64,000 nucleotides of DNA from Microbacterium sp. 67-17 (GCF_001898325.1 NZ_MKTR01000034.1:62001-126000), one strand, 5' to 3'; shown: positions 20,817 to 28,771, numbered from the stretch's first letter. The notes: generated from the letters alone by a model not told the origin. Numbers and translations: made by a program.

Positions 20817-20969
20817 TTAGGATGCCTTCTTCGCAGACCCACGGACTACTATGCGTCCCGTGGCGCTGGACTCCGACACGAACTTTCCAGTCGCGGCGCT
20901 TTTCGGCACGTGCACAGTGTAGGAACCCGTCTTTGCGTTACGCGCGGCAGTGCTCTTCTTGGCGGCCAT
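20817..20969 (-). CDS. 50-residue basic protein downstream of the SIR2 gene
   Basis: ATG at 20969-20967 opens a 50-codon frame ending in TAA at 20819-20817. The ribosome site AGGAG lies six bases before the ATG, which supports translation. The product is Lys/Ala/Ser-rich, starts MAAKKSTAARNAKTGSYTV and ends RGSAKKAS, with two ATG(K/R) turns. Similar small basic proteins with an AKTG.(F/Y)V motif are scattered through actinobacterial genomes and have no known role. It follows the SIR2 gene by 26 bases in the same direction, so the two may form one transcript. A DNA- or RNA-binding role is only a guess from charge. Confidence 0.6.
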   Translation of the reverse strand: MAAKKSTAARNAKTGSYTVHVPKSAATGKFVSESSATGRIVVRGSAKKAS

Positions 20970-20995
20970 GGGCGACTCCTACTCTTTTCCTCAGG

Positions 20996-22402
20996 CTAGT
21001 TATCTTTCGTCGAGAACGCGACACCGTTGATGCGTGTTCCCCACGCTGCGCTCAACTCGGAGGCAGCATTGATCCACTCGTCTTGGCGCGCAAGCAGCGC
21101 CGATGTTGTTTGAGCTAGTCCAAACGTGAGGACGCCCGTTGCGAAGTCGGGGTGGGTTCCGTCACCAGCAAAGACGGGGATAGCCAATACTGATCGCCAC
21201 GTTGGACTAACACCCGCGGCGCGCTCCACGTCCTTGAGCTTGACCTCTTCGGATCCGATCGCCTCGCCCGCGATCCATGGACTATCGTGTCCGGTCGGCA
21301 CGAGCTTCAGCTGCCGCACACCGGCGTAATACGTGCCCTCCGATGCCCATCGAGCGAGCTTGCCTCGTGCATTGGCCAACCAAAATGTGGCCCGGTACGC
21401 GGGACTGCCGAGCGCTGCCGCGATCATCTCTGCATCTGCTTCGAGTTGCTCAACATACTCGCGTTGAAGTGTTCCGAATCTCCGAGTGTGGGCGTCCCAT
21501 GTGCGGCGTGATCGCTCAGCCGGGGTTAGGTAGCTATCACTCCCTGCGTGCCTCAGTTCTCGGATCACGAGGGCTACATCGGCGAGGTCGTGCAGGGTTA
21601 GTGCCTGTAGACCGATTGACTCCCACTCTGAGGTGAGCGCATCCTCGATTGTTTCGAACGTTTCACGGTCAAGACCGAGTCCCTCGCGCACAATTGTTAC
21701 TAGGGCACGGTATCTCGGCTTCTCGTCGCGAACAATGAGATGCAGCCAATGGCGGATGTCCGGATCGCGGTAGGACGTCCCGGCAAGGAGTAGAGGGCCG
21801 CGTGCGAGAGCCGAGGACAAGAACTGTCGTTGCCATGCGTGAGGGTCGGCGACAAGCTCTGCGAAGTCGTTGTAGCCAACGACAGCTGAGTACTCGTTCC
21901 CGCCGAACACCGCCCCATGAAGATGGTGAATAGTTGGCACGCCGGGCTCTGCTTGACCCCCAGTATCCATGACTACTACAGGTGCGCCGCTAGTTAGCGC
22001 CGCCGACTCCAAGAGATCGTCGAAATTCAGGGTGGCGAGCGTGGTTGCCCCCGGCATTGCAGCAAAGTGACCCGCTGCCGCAAGGTGAAGCGGCGAGGGG
22101 TCGGCGCTACTAGGAGGTCGGCCGTACAGCGCCTCATTTAGGTGAGCGGCCCAGCTCGATCCAGAGCGTGCGTGCGCCGCCTCTAGCACGATCATGGGAT
22201 CTTGCTTGCTGAGCAGCACCTCGGCTGCAGTGGAGGTCGTCACGAGTCCGCTCAGAACCGCGATTCGCGTGGCGAAGTCGTCCCAAGTCGGGAGACCGGA
22301 GGGTGCTGACGCGCCCGCCCCAAGCACGACAGTCAGATGGGTGTCACCAGCAAGCGCGGCGAAACTCTCCATGACCTTCCGGTCGATGTCGGGTGCACTC
22401 AC
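20996..22402 (-). CDS. SIR2-domain protein with C-terminal GAF-like region (candidate NADase defence effector)
   Basis: A 468-residue soluble protein. Residues about 22-280 form a SIR2/DHS-type Rossmann domain: GAGAS at 28-32 followed by SGLPTWDDF, N126-F-D128 in TLNFDDL, and H162-G163, the Asn/His pair that is catalytic in SIR2 NADases of phage defence. Residues about 335-455 resemble a GAF-like sensor (WIAGEAIGSEEV, then RSVLAIPVFAGDG, then GVLTFGL). This sensor call is by pattern only. There is no membrane segment. Base composition is visibly less GC-rich than in neighbouring genes, and the gene sits beside two tRNAs, suggesting acquisition by transfer. The role inferred is NAD+ depletion on infection; no homology search was possible. 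Confidence 0.75.
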   Translation of the reverse strand: MSAPDIDRKVMESFAALAGDTHLTVVLGAGASAPSGLPTWDDFATRIAVLSGLVTTSTAAEVLLSKQDPMIVLEAAHARSGSSWAAHLNEALYGRPPSSADPSPLHLAAAGHFAAMPGATTLATLNFDDLLESAALTSGAPVVVMDTGGQAEPGVPTIHHLHGAVFGGNEYSAVVGYNDFAELVADPHAWQRQFLSSALARGPLLLAGTSYRDPDIRHWLHLIVRDEKPRYRALVTIVREGLGLDRETFETIEDALTSEWESIGLQALTLHDLADVALVIRELRHAGSDSYLTPAERSRRTWDAHTRRFGTLQREYVEQLEADAEMIAAALGSPAYRATFWLANARGKLARWASEGTYYAGVRQLKLVPTGHDSPWIAGEAIGSEEVKLKDVERAAGVSPTWRSVLAIPVFAGDGTHPDFATGVLTFGLAQTTSALLARQDEWINAASELSAAWGTRINGVAFSTKDN

Positions 22403-22615
22403 GATCTCACGTTACCGATGGCCCCAGACATACGGCACCACCGCACCGACGGCCGAGGCCCTCGAAGATCGGGGAGACTCCTTCACCGTGAGATTGGCAC
22501 TCATCTGCCGAACCCCCGAGGCACTCCTGCCTCTTGGCAGCGTCATGTGCGTGAAACAGCTGGCGCGTAGCGTTGCGTCACCGCGGCACGCGTGTGCGCG
22601 GCGAAGGGAGCTGAC

Positions 22616-23971
22616 GTGTCTGCGCTGCGGTTTGGGGTCTTCGAGGTTTACGGCCCGCAAGTGGGCGGGACCCTCAGCTGGCCGCATCCGCTCAGCGACT
22701 CGATCGACTTCGCCGACCCCGAGCGCTGGGTTCGCCTGGCGCGGGTGATGGATGCCACCGGGTTCGACTTCCTGTTCTTCGCCGACGGGTACGGCTACCC
22801 GATCGTCGGCGATGACATCAGCGCAGACGCCGTCGCGCACGGCATCAACTTTTCGGGTTACGACCCCGCGACGCTCCTCCCGGTCCTCATGCGCGAGACA
22901 TCCGACCTCGGATTCGTCGTGACCGCGACCACCGGTATCGACCACCCTGTGCAACTTGCCCGCCGCTTCTCGACGCTCGATGCGATCTCGTGCGGGCGGA
23001 TCGGCTGGAACATCGTCACCGGTGCGTCCCAGAACGCGGTGGCGGAACTCTTCGGGCACGACGAGATGGTCGCGCACGACACCCGGTACGCGATGGCCGA
23101 GGAGTATGTCTCCCTCGCGCGGCGGTACTGGGAGGATGCCTGGAGTGATAACGCGCTTGTTGCCGACCGCGAGTCCGGCGTGTACGGGCAGCGGTCCGGC
23201 ATCCATCGCGTGGTGTTCGAGGGTGACCACTACCGCTCGCGCGGATACTACGGCGCCCCGCCCACCCGCCAGCGCACGCCGCTGCTCTTCCAGGCGGGAA
23301 CCTCTCCGGCCGGACGGGCCTTCGCCGCTCGGCATGCCGAGTGCGTCTTCGTGCAGGCGACCACACCGGCCCACACGGCATCCGCAGTTGCCGACCTGCA
23401 CCGTCGCGCGAACGAAGCGGGGCGATCCACGCCGCTCGTGACGATGGCGGGACTGACCGCCATCGTCTCCGAGACCTCCGCTGACGCGCATGAACTCGCC
23501 GAAGAATTCGACCGGATGCAGACCGACGACGTGGTCGCTACCCTCTACGCGGGAAACACCGGCATCGATCTGCGGACACTCGATCCCGACCAGACCCTCC
23601 ACCAGGTGCTCGATGCCGGTGGACCGGTCGGACAGATGGGCACCAGCAACATCGAGCGGTTCCTCGGCAGCGCCGATCGACCAGCTCCGACGGTGAGGGA
23701 GATCCTCGACGAGTTGCGCGGCCGCGGCACGCGAGGGTTCCGCCTCGTCGGAGATCCGACCGAGGTCGCGGACGGTGTGGAGGAGCTTGCGGCGAGTACG
23801 GGGCTCGACGGATTCCTCATCGAGCCGGTCTTCGGGACGAGGGATGTCGCCGCTTTCGGTGACCTCGTCCTGCCGATCCTGCGTGAGCGAGGGCGGCTTG
23901 CGCCGCGCCGATCGGATGCGACCTTCCGGTCGCGCATGCAGGGGCTGCCGCCGGCAGCTCCCGTATCGTGA
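22616..23971 (+). CDS. LLM-class flavin-dependent monooxygenase (NtaA/DmoA/DszA group)
   Basis: A protein of about 451 residues with a luciferase-like TIM barrel that uses reduced FMN supplied by a separate reductase. The pattern matches the nitrilotriacetate/dimethyl-sulfide/dibenzothiophene-sulfone monooxygenase group: GRIGWNIVTGASQNAVAELF, then SGIHRVVFEGDHYRSRG and PLLFQAGTSPAGRAFAA. GTG at 22616 is chosen because AAGGGAG lies just upstream; an in-frame ATG 24 bases earlier is possible. The true substrate cannot be read from sequence, and no flavin reductase gene is adjacent. A Nudix hydrolase gene follows after four bases. Confidence 0.82.
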   Translation: MSALRFGVFEVYGPQVGGTLSWPHPLSDSIDFADPERWVRLARVMDATGFDFLFFADGYGYPIVGDDISADAVAHGINFSGYDPATLLPVLMRETSDLGFVVTATTGIDHPVQLARRFSTLDAISCGRIGWNIVTGASQNAVAELFGHDEMVAHDTRYAMAEEYVSLARRYWEDAWSDNALVADRESGVYGQRSGIHRVVFEGDHYRSRGYYGAPPTRQRTPLLFQAGTSPAGRAFAARHAECVFVQATTPAHTASAVADLHRRANEAGRSTPLVTMAGLTAIVSETSADAHELAEEFDRMQTDDVVATLYAGNTGIDLRTLDPDQTLHQVLDAGGPVGQMGTSNIERFLGSADRPAPTVREILDELRGRGTRGFRLVGDPTEVADGVEELAASTGLDGFLIEPVFGTRDVAAFGDLVLPILRERGRLAPRRSDATFRSRMQGLPPAAPVS

Positions 23972-23975
23972 ACAC

Positions 23976-24413
23976 ATGGATCTGCGGGTCGCGGCGTACT
24001 CGATCGTCATCGACGATGACAGGCGCATGCTGCTCGCGCACTGGAATGAGGGCGGCGCATCCGGATGGACACTTCCGGGCGGTGGCCTCGAGCCGGGCGA
24101 GAGCCCGGATGCCGCGGCCCGGCGCGAAGTTCAGGAAGAGACCGGCTACCGTGTGGCACTCGACGAACTTCTCGGCATCCATTCACGGGTGATTCCCGCT
24201 CACCGGCGCCTTGTGCCCGGATCCGACCTGCCGCTGCAGGCACTGCGCATCGTGTACCGCGCCCACGTCACCGGCGGCGAGCTGCGCAACGAGACCGACG
24301 GCACAACAGATCGGGCGGATTGGTTTCCGTTGACGCAGGTGCGCAGGCTCAAGCGGGTCAGTCTCGTGAACATCGGCCTGCGGATGGCGGGACTCGGCTC
24401 CTTCACGCGCTGA
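23976..24413 (+). CDS. Nudix hydrolase
   Basis: A 145-residue hydrolase of nucleoside-diphosphate-linked compounds. The Nudix box runs from about residue 36 to 58 (GGGLEPGES, then RREVQEETGY) and keeps the catalytic REXXEE glutamates. ATG at 23976 lies four bases after the monooxygenase stop, so the two are probably co-transcribed. Substrate specificity is not evident. Confidence 0.88.
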   Translation: MDLRVAAYSIVIDDDRRMLLAHWNEGGASGWTLPGGGLEPGESPDAAARREVQEETGYRVALDELLGIHSRVIPAHRRLVPGSDLPLQALRIVYRAHVTGGELRNETDGTTDRADWFPLTQVRRLKRVSLVNIGLRMAGLGSFTR

Positions 24414-24430
24414 GCGCATCCTCACAAACG

Positions 24431-24461
24431 ACTGCGGCGCCCGGAAGCCGAGCGCCGCAGT
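24431..24461. terminator. Hairpin between convergent Nudix and hypothetical genes
   Basis: ACTGCGGCGC at 24431-24440 is perfectly inverted as GCGCCGCAGT at 24452-24461, ten base pairs around an 11-base loop. On the minus strand it is followed by CGTTTGT. It lies between converging genes. Confidence 0.6.
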
Positions 24462-24475
24462 GAAGCTGATCTGGA

Positions 24476-25060
24476 TCAGGCGTCGGGAGCGCGCAGCGGG
24501 TCGTCGGCAACCCACAACTCGTCGTCGGCTCGCAGCGTCTGCCACGCGGCGTAGAGCACACCGGCTGCGGCGATCACACCGAGGATGATGGCAAAGACGC
24601 CACCGGCGCCGATCCCCTGCTTCTGGGGCTCGAGTGCCGAGAGCCTCTTGGACAGCTTCTTCGAGACATCCTTGCCGTACTTGTCGGCGAGCTTCGCGTA
24701 CTTCTTGGCGTCGGGCGCCGACAGTCCACGGCCCGCGGCGAGCTTCGCTCGCGTCTCGTTCGCGGCATCCCAGGCCGAGAGCGCGGAACCGACGACGGCT
24801 CCCGTCGCGGGGATGGCGCGGTTGGTCAGGAACGACTTGGAGGAGGCGAGTCCGCGCTGCACATACGGCTGCGCGTAGCGACCGTAGGCCTCTTGGACCT
24901 GAGGAACGACCTGCTCTCGGCCGTAGTTGCCCAGCTGCCGACCGGCTTCCCGGGCGATGTCAGCGGCTTCGCCGACCAGCACCTGCTGCGACTCCCAAAT
25001 GTCGTTCGCGTGCTTCTGGAGCTTGCGGAGTTCCTTCTTGCGCTTGCGGCTGAGGCTCAC
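24476..25060 (-). CDS. Hypothetical protein with one C-terminal membrane helix
   Basis: A protein of about 194 residues. It opens with a basic coiled segment (SLSRKRKKELRKLQKHANDI), continues as a long amphipathic helical region with Tyr/Gln repeats, and ends with one membrane helix (GVFAIILGVIAAAGVLYAAW) and a short acidic tail. GTG at 25060 is preferred because GGGAGGG precedes it; the frame stays open to 25156, but that would run into the divergent ppi gene. I do not recognise a characterised family. The topology suggests a tail-anchored cytoplasmic protein. Confidence 0.65.
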   Translation of the reverse strand: MSLSRKRKKELRKLQKHANDIWESQQVLVGEAADIAREAGRQLGNYGREQVVPQVQEAYGRYAQPYVQRGLASSKSFLTNRAIPATGAVVGSALSAWDAANETRAKLAAGRGLSAPDAKKYAKLADKYGKDVSKKLSKRLSALEPQKQGIGAGGVFAIILGVIAAAGVLYAAWQTLRADDELWVADDPLRAPDA

Positions 25061-25154
25061 GGGGCCCTCCCTGTCGTGTCGACGTGGTCTTCCCATCTTG
25101 CCATGTGAGCCGCAGACGGGAAGTGTTCCCGGCGAACTCTGAAAGAATGGCCGC

Positions 25155-25727
25155 ATGCCTCAGCACACCGCGGTCGCCACGATCCACACCAACCACGGCG
25201 ACATCGTCGTCAACCTCTTCGGGGACCAGGCCCCGCGCACCGTCCAGAACTTCGTCGGTCTCTCCGACGGAAGCCGCGAGTGGACTCACCCGGCCACCGG
25301 GAAGCCGGGTGAGGGCGCGCTCTACACGGATGTCATCTTCCACCGCATCATCGAAGGCTTCATGATCCAGGGCGGCGACCCGCTGGGCGTCGGTACGGGC
25401 GGTCCCGGTTACAGCTTCAACGACGAGATCAGCCCGGAGCTCACCTTCACCGAGCCCTACAAGCTGGCCATGGCCAACGCGGGCCTGCGCCGCAACGCGA
25501 TCACCGGTCAGCCTGAGGGGACGAACGGCTCCCAATTCTTCATCACGGTTCCCGGTCAGGGCGGTCGTGGTCCCGAGTGGTTGCATGGCAAGCACACGAT
25601 CTTCGGTGAGGTCGCGGATGAGGACTCGCGCCGTGTCGTCGACGCGATCAGCGCCGTTGCCACCGGCCCGGGCGATCGCCCCATCGAGCCTGTCGTCATT
25701 TCGTCGATCGACATCGCTTCGGTCTGA
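25155..25727 (+). CDS. Cyclophilin-type peptidyl-prolyl isomerase
   Basis: A 190-residue cytoplasmic cyclophilin that speeds proline isomerisation in protein folding. Typical elements are FHRIIEGFMIQGGDPLGVGTGGPG and GSQFFIT, which contain the active-site Arg, Phe and Gln. There is no signal peptide. The ATG at 25155 is supported by the conserved start of the fold (VATIHTNHGDIVVNLFG). Its gene precedes the rhomboid gene by 18 bases. Confidence 0.93.
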   Translation: MPQHTAVATIHTNHGDIVVNLFGDQAPRTVQNFVGLSDGSREWTHPATGKPGEGALYTDVIFHRIIEGFMIQGGDPLGVGTGGPGYSFNDEISPELTFTEPYKLAMANAGLRRNAITGQPEGTNGSQFFITVPGQGGRGPEWLHGKHTIFGEVADEDSRRVVDAISAVATGPGDRPIEPVVISSIDIASV

Positions 25728-25745
25728 CGGGGGGCGGCGTCTGCC

Positions 25746-26612
25746 GTGACGACTTCCGACGCGTTCCGCAGCAACCGGGACAACTTCTGCTACCGGCATC
25801 CTGACCGGCAGAGCTTCGTGCTGTGTCAGCGCTGCATGCGCACCATCTGTCCGGAGTGTCAGACGCAGGCCGCGGTCGGGGTCATCTGCCCGGAGTGCAT
25901 GCGAGAGCAACGAGCGACGCAGTCGAGCGCGCAGAAGAAGGCCGAGCGCCGCTGGTCGCGCGCGCCGGTGACGGCGGTCGGGACGCAGCGCCCCACCGCG
26001 ACATACGCCATCATCGCGATCACCGCGGCGGTCTTTGTTCTGCAGCTGTTCATCCCTGCGCTCGAGGGCATGTTCGCCTTCAACAGCGCCTACGTGATCC
26101 CATCCATCGCTTTCGAGCCCTGGCGGTTGCTCACCGCGGTCTTCTTGCACTCGAGCTTCTTCCACGTCGGGTTGAACATGCTCGCGCTCTGGATGATCGG
26201 GCGGTCGCTGGAGCCGCTGCTCGGGCATGGCCGATTTGTCGCGCTCTACCTGCTCTCCGGACTCGGCGGATCGGTGGGCGTCGCGTTGATCGCGCCTGGG
26301 ATCTGGGTTGTCGGAGCCTCGGGCGCGGTCTTCGGGCTCCTCGGTGCGCTGCTGGTGATCGGCCGTCACATCGGAGCGAACATCACCGGCATCCTGATCG
26401 TGCTCGGCATCAACCTCGTGATCGGGTTCGTTCCGGGCTACAACATCGCATGGCAGGCGCACGTTGGCGGCCTGGTCGTCGGGGCACTCATCGGGCTGGT
26501 CTTTGCCCGCACCCGCACGAAGGCCCGACAGCCGCTGCAGATCGGACTTCTCATCGCGATCGGCTTGGGGTTGCTGGCCCTGCTCGCCATCCCTGCCGTG
26601 TTCTACGTGTGA
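25746..26612 (+). CDS. Rhomboid protease with N-terminal zinc-finger
   Basis: A 288-residue intramembrane serine protease. Residues 15-51 carry Cys15, His18, Cys27, Cys30, Cys35, Cys38, Cys48 and Cys51, a B-box-like zinc-binding module. The six-helix rhomboid core follows, with the catalytic serine in GASGAVFGLLG and the catalytic histidine in QAHVGGLVVG. The translation start is GTG at 25746, just after the ppi stop. This zinc-finger/rhomboid fusion is widespread in actinobacteria next to crgA; substrates are unknown. Confidence 0.9.
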   Translation: MTTSDAFRSNRDNFCYRHPDRQSFVLCQRCMRTICPECQTQAAVGVICPECMREQRATQSSAQKKAERRWSRAPVTAVGTQRPTATYAIIAITAAVFVLQLFIPALEGMFAFNSAYVIPSIAFEPWRLLTAVFLHSSFFHVGLNMLALWMIGRSLEPLLGHGRFVALYLLSGLGGSVGVALIAPGIWVVGASGAVFGLLGALLVIGRHIGANITGILIVLGINLVIGFVPGYNIAWQAHVGGLVVGALIGLVFARTRTKARQPLQIGLLIAIGLGLLALLAIPAVFYV

Positions 26613-26650
26613 TTCATCCACAGATTCATCCACACCTGGGGATGAATCAC
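26609..26650. repeat. DnaA-box-like repeat cluster and inverted repeat
   Basis: GATTCATCCACA occurs twice in exact tandem (26611-26622, 26623-26634), and TGGGGATGAATC at 26637-26648 is an inverted near-copy. GTGATTCATCC (26609-26619) and GGATGAATCAC (26640-26650) form an 11-bp inverted repeat. It sits in the convergent rhomboid/crgA gap, so it may act as a terminator. Each unit contains TCATCC(A/C)CA, one or two mismatches from a DnaA box. Confidence 0.65.
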
Positions 26651-26684
26651 AGCCGTGTAATTCGGTGAGGACGAATCCGCACGG

Positions 26685-26924
26685 CTAGCGCCAGCGCGTG
26701 GTCATCAGGAACCCGACGAAGGCGATGCCGAAACCGATCACGAGGTTCCACGCGTCGATCCCGGGAATCGGGAACTGCATGCCGCTGATGTAGAAGACGA
26801 GAACCCACACCAGTCCGAGCAACATGAGTCCGATCATCACCGGCTTGAACCAAACCGGGTTCGGTGCGGAGTCCGCGCTGCTGCTCTCGACGATCGGGTC
26901 GTCGTCGTTGCTCTGGCGTGCCAT
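26685..26924 (-). CDS. crgA: Cell division protein CrgA
   Basis: A 79-residue membrane protein with a polar N-terminus and two membrane helices (about residues 27-47 and 60-75), matching the actinobacterial CrgA family. CrgA helps recruit septum-building proteins and tunes FtsZ-ring function. The start is the ATG at 26924. It is close to the kinase/PBP cluster, a conserved arrangement. Confidence 0.9.
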   Translation of the reverse strand: MARQSNDDDPIVESSSADSAPNPVWFKPVMIGLMLLGLVWVLVFYISGMQFPIPGIDAWNLVIGFGIAFVGFLMTTRWR

Positions 26925-27038
26925 GCGCACAAGTCTAACTGCCAGGGCTCCTCCAGCAGGAGACGAATAGAATCGCCCGAGATGCACGACGCCCGGGGAC
27001 CTGGGCCTCGTCGAGGACTCCAGACGAAGGGGATGCCC

Positions 27039-27836
27039 GTGGGTGATGCGGAGCAGACGCCGCACCCGACCCGCCGGTCGCGTCGCCCAGCGAAGCGCCG
27101 CCGGCGGGTGAGTGTCCTCGGTGTGATCGGGGAGTTGCTCATCACTCTGGGTGTGCTGGCGTTCCTGTACGTCGGGTGGCAGCTGTGGCTCGGGGATGTG
27201 ATCCAGGGTGCCCAGAAGAACGCCGCCGGCAGCGAGTTGTCGCAGCAGTGGGCGCAGGCAACGGAGACTGCATCTCCTACGCCGGATGCGTCGGCCTCGC
27301 CGGATCCGACAGCGACGACCGAGACCGACGTGACCATCCCCATTCTTGGTCAGCCCGACGATGCGCAAGCCTTCGCCATCATGCGCGTGCCCCGCTGGGG
27401 GCCCGATTACAGTGTCACGATCGCGGGCGGTGTGACGCGAGCACGGACGCTCGATCCGATCGGTATCGGCCATTACCCCGGAACGCAGATGCCGGGCGAG
27501 ACAGGGAACTTTGCGGTCGCCGGCCACCGGACGACCTACGGAAAGCCGTTCTCCGACATCGAGACGCTGCGGATCGGTGACGCGATCGTCGTCGAGACTG
27601 AAGCCGGGTGGTACACCTACAGGTTCCGCACTCTTGAGTACGTGAAGCCGACCGAGACGTCGGTGCTTGATGCCGTTCCGCAGATGGATGTCGCGGCCGG
27701 CGACGCCTACATCACGATGACCAGCTGCAGTCCGCGGTGGAGCATGACGGAGCGGATCGTCGCGTACGGCGTGTTCGAGTCGTTCACGCCGCGCGAGGCC
27801 GGCCCGCCGGCATCCCTTACGGAAGGAGTCGCCTGA
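27039..27836 (+). CDS. Class E sortase
   Basis: A membrane-anchored cysteine transpeptidase (about 265 residues) that attaches surface proteins to peptidoglycan. A basic cytoplasmic start, one membrane helix (GVIGELLITLGVLAFLYVGW) and a Thr/Pro/Ala linker precede the catalytic domain. The catalytic His is in VAGHRTTYG and the catalytic Cys plus Arg are in TSCSPRWSMTER. GTG at 27039 has AAGGGG six bases upstream; in-frame ATGs at 27033 and 26982 are alternatives. No LPXTG/LAXTG substrate gene is seen nearby. Confidence 0.88.
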   Translation: MGDAEQTPHPTRRSRRPAKRRRRVSVLGVIGELLITLGVLAFLYVGWQLWLGDVIQGAQKNAAGSELSQQWAQATETASPTPDASASPDPTATTETDVTIPILGQPDDAQAFAIMRVPRWGPDYSVTIAGGVTRARTLDPIGIGHYPGTQMPGETGNFAVAGHRTTYGKPFSDIETLRIGDAIVVETEAGWYTYRFRTLEYVKPTETSVLDAVPQMDVAAGDAYITMTSCSPRWSMTERIVAYGVFESFTPREAGPPASLTEGVA

Positions 27837-27991
27837 TGTATGCCGCTCTCTGGCACGTGCTGCCTGGTCCATGGTGGGCCAAGGTCGCGATTCTCGCCGT
27901 GATTGCTGCCGCCATTCTGTACGGCCTGGTCTTCTATGTCTTCCCCTGGATCAGTGAGCTGACCACTCCGCAGGACGCGACGGTCGGGTGA
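27836..27991 (+). CDS. 51-residue single-span membrane protein
   Basis: ATG overlaps the sortase stop by one base (TGATG), and the product ends just where pabA begins (GTGA overlap). It has one long hydrophobic helix (VAILAVIAAAILYGLVFYVF) and a short polar tail. Tight coupling on both sides and the ribosome site (GGAAGGAG) inside the sortase gene support translation. Small proteins of this kind lie between sortase E and pabA in related genomes; the function is unknown. Confidence 0.75.
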   Translation: MYAALWHVLPGPWWAKVAILAVIAAAILYGLVFYVFPWISELTTPQDATVG

Positions 27992-28650
27992 GCGCCGGTT
28001 CGTCGAGCGCCGGCCCCGTACTCGTGGTCGACAACCACGACAGTTTCGTCCATACGCTCGTGGGCTATCTGCACGAGTTGGGGGCCGCGACCGTGATGGT
28101 GGAGGCTGACCAGATCAGCGCGGATGCCGTTGCGCGGCTCGTCCGTGATCACGCTGGCATCCTCATCTCCCCCGGACCCGGGCGTCCCGCCGACACCGCG
28201 GCATCCCAGCATCTCGTTCGGGAGGCCCTCGAGCAGGGTGTTCCCGTGCTCGGGGTGTGCCTCGGACACCAAGTGATCGCCGAGGCGTTGGGTGCTCGGG
28301 TGACCGTCGCTCCCGAGCTGTTCCACGGTGTCACCTCGCCGGTGACCCACGACGCGTCGATGCTGTTCTCCGGCATCCCGTCGCCGTTCATCGCCAACCG
28401 GTATCACTCACTCTCGGTCGATCCCGACACGATTCCCGAGAGCCTTGTCATCACCGCCCGCACCGACAACGGGATCGTGATGGGTATCGCCCACCGCGCC
28501 GCGCCGCTGTGGGGTGTGCAATTCCACCCCGAGAGCGTGCTCACCGAAGGCGGCTACCGGCTGCTGGCGAACTGGTTGGAAAGGGTCGGCTACCCGGACG
28601 CCGTCGAACGATCGGGCAGGCTCCGTCCACACGTCGCCGCCGGCGTCTGA
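27988..28650 (+). CDS. pabA: Glutamine amidotransferase subunit of aminodeoxychorismate/anthranilate synthase
   Basis: A 220-residue class-I glutamine amidotransferase that releases ammonia from glutamine for 4-amino-4-deoxychorismate (folate) or anthranilate (tryptophan) synthesis. The nucleophile is Cys91 in GVCLGHQ; His and Glu of the triad are in FHPES. The oxyanion loop SPGPGRP is also present. PabA and TrpG cannot be told apart by sequence, but a stand-alone copy beside pknB is usually named PabA. The partner synthase gene is not in the window. Confidence 0.85.
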   Translation: MSAGSSSAGPVLVVDNHDSFVHTLVGYLHELGAATVMVEADQISADAVARLVRDHAGILISPGPGRPADTAASQHLVREALEQGVPVLGVCLGHQVIAEALGARVTVAPELFHGVTSPVTHDASMLFSGIPSPFIANRYHSLSVDPDTIPESLVITARTDNGIVMGIAHRAAPLWGVQFHPESVLTEGGYRLLANWLERVGYPDAVERSGRLRPHVAAGV

Positions 28651-28661
28651 GTAACCCGTCG

Positions 28662-28728
28662 CGAGACTGCACCTTGCCCGCGAGGCCGCGCGCTCTACGA
28701 GCTCTCTCGCGGGCAGGATGCAGTCTCG
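28662..28728. repeat. Long inverted repeat between pabA and pknB
   Basis: Two 23-base arms (28662-28684 and 28706-28728) are inverted copies matching at 21 positions, around a 21-base loop. The arms begin CGAGACTGCA and end GCCCGCGAG. It lies between convergent genes. It could be a bidirectional terminator or a REP-like dispersed element; only one copy is in this window. Confidence 0.65.
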
Positions 28729-28771
28729 GCAGCCTGGTGAGCCGAGGTCAGCGTGCGGGAGGAGTGGCGGA

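Noticed and set aside
20594..22402. Integrated phage or genomic island with duplicated attachment site
   Set aside because: No integrase, transposase or repeated tRNA 3' end was found. The SIR2 locus looks acquired, but the means is not visible.
22403..22615. Riboswitch or leader peptide ahead of the flavin monooxygenase gene
   Set aside because: Cys codons occur in one frame and some pairing is possible, but no known riboswitch pattern and no short closed leader frame could be recognised.
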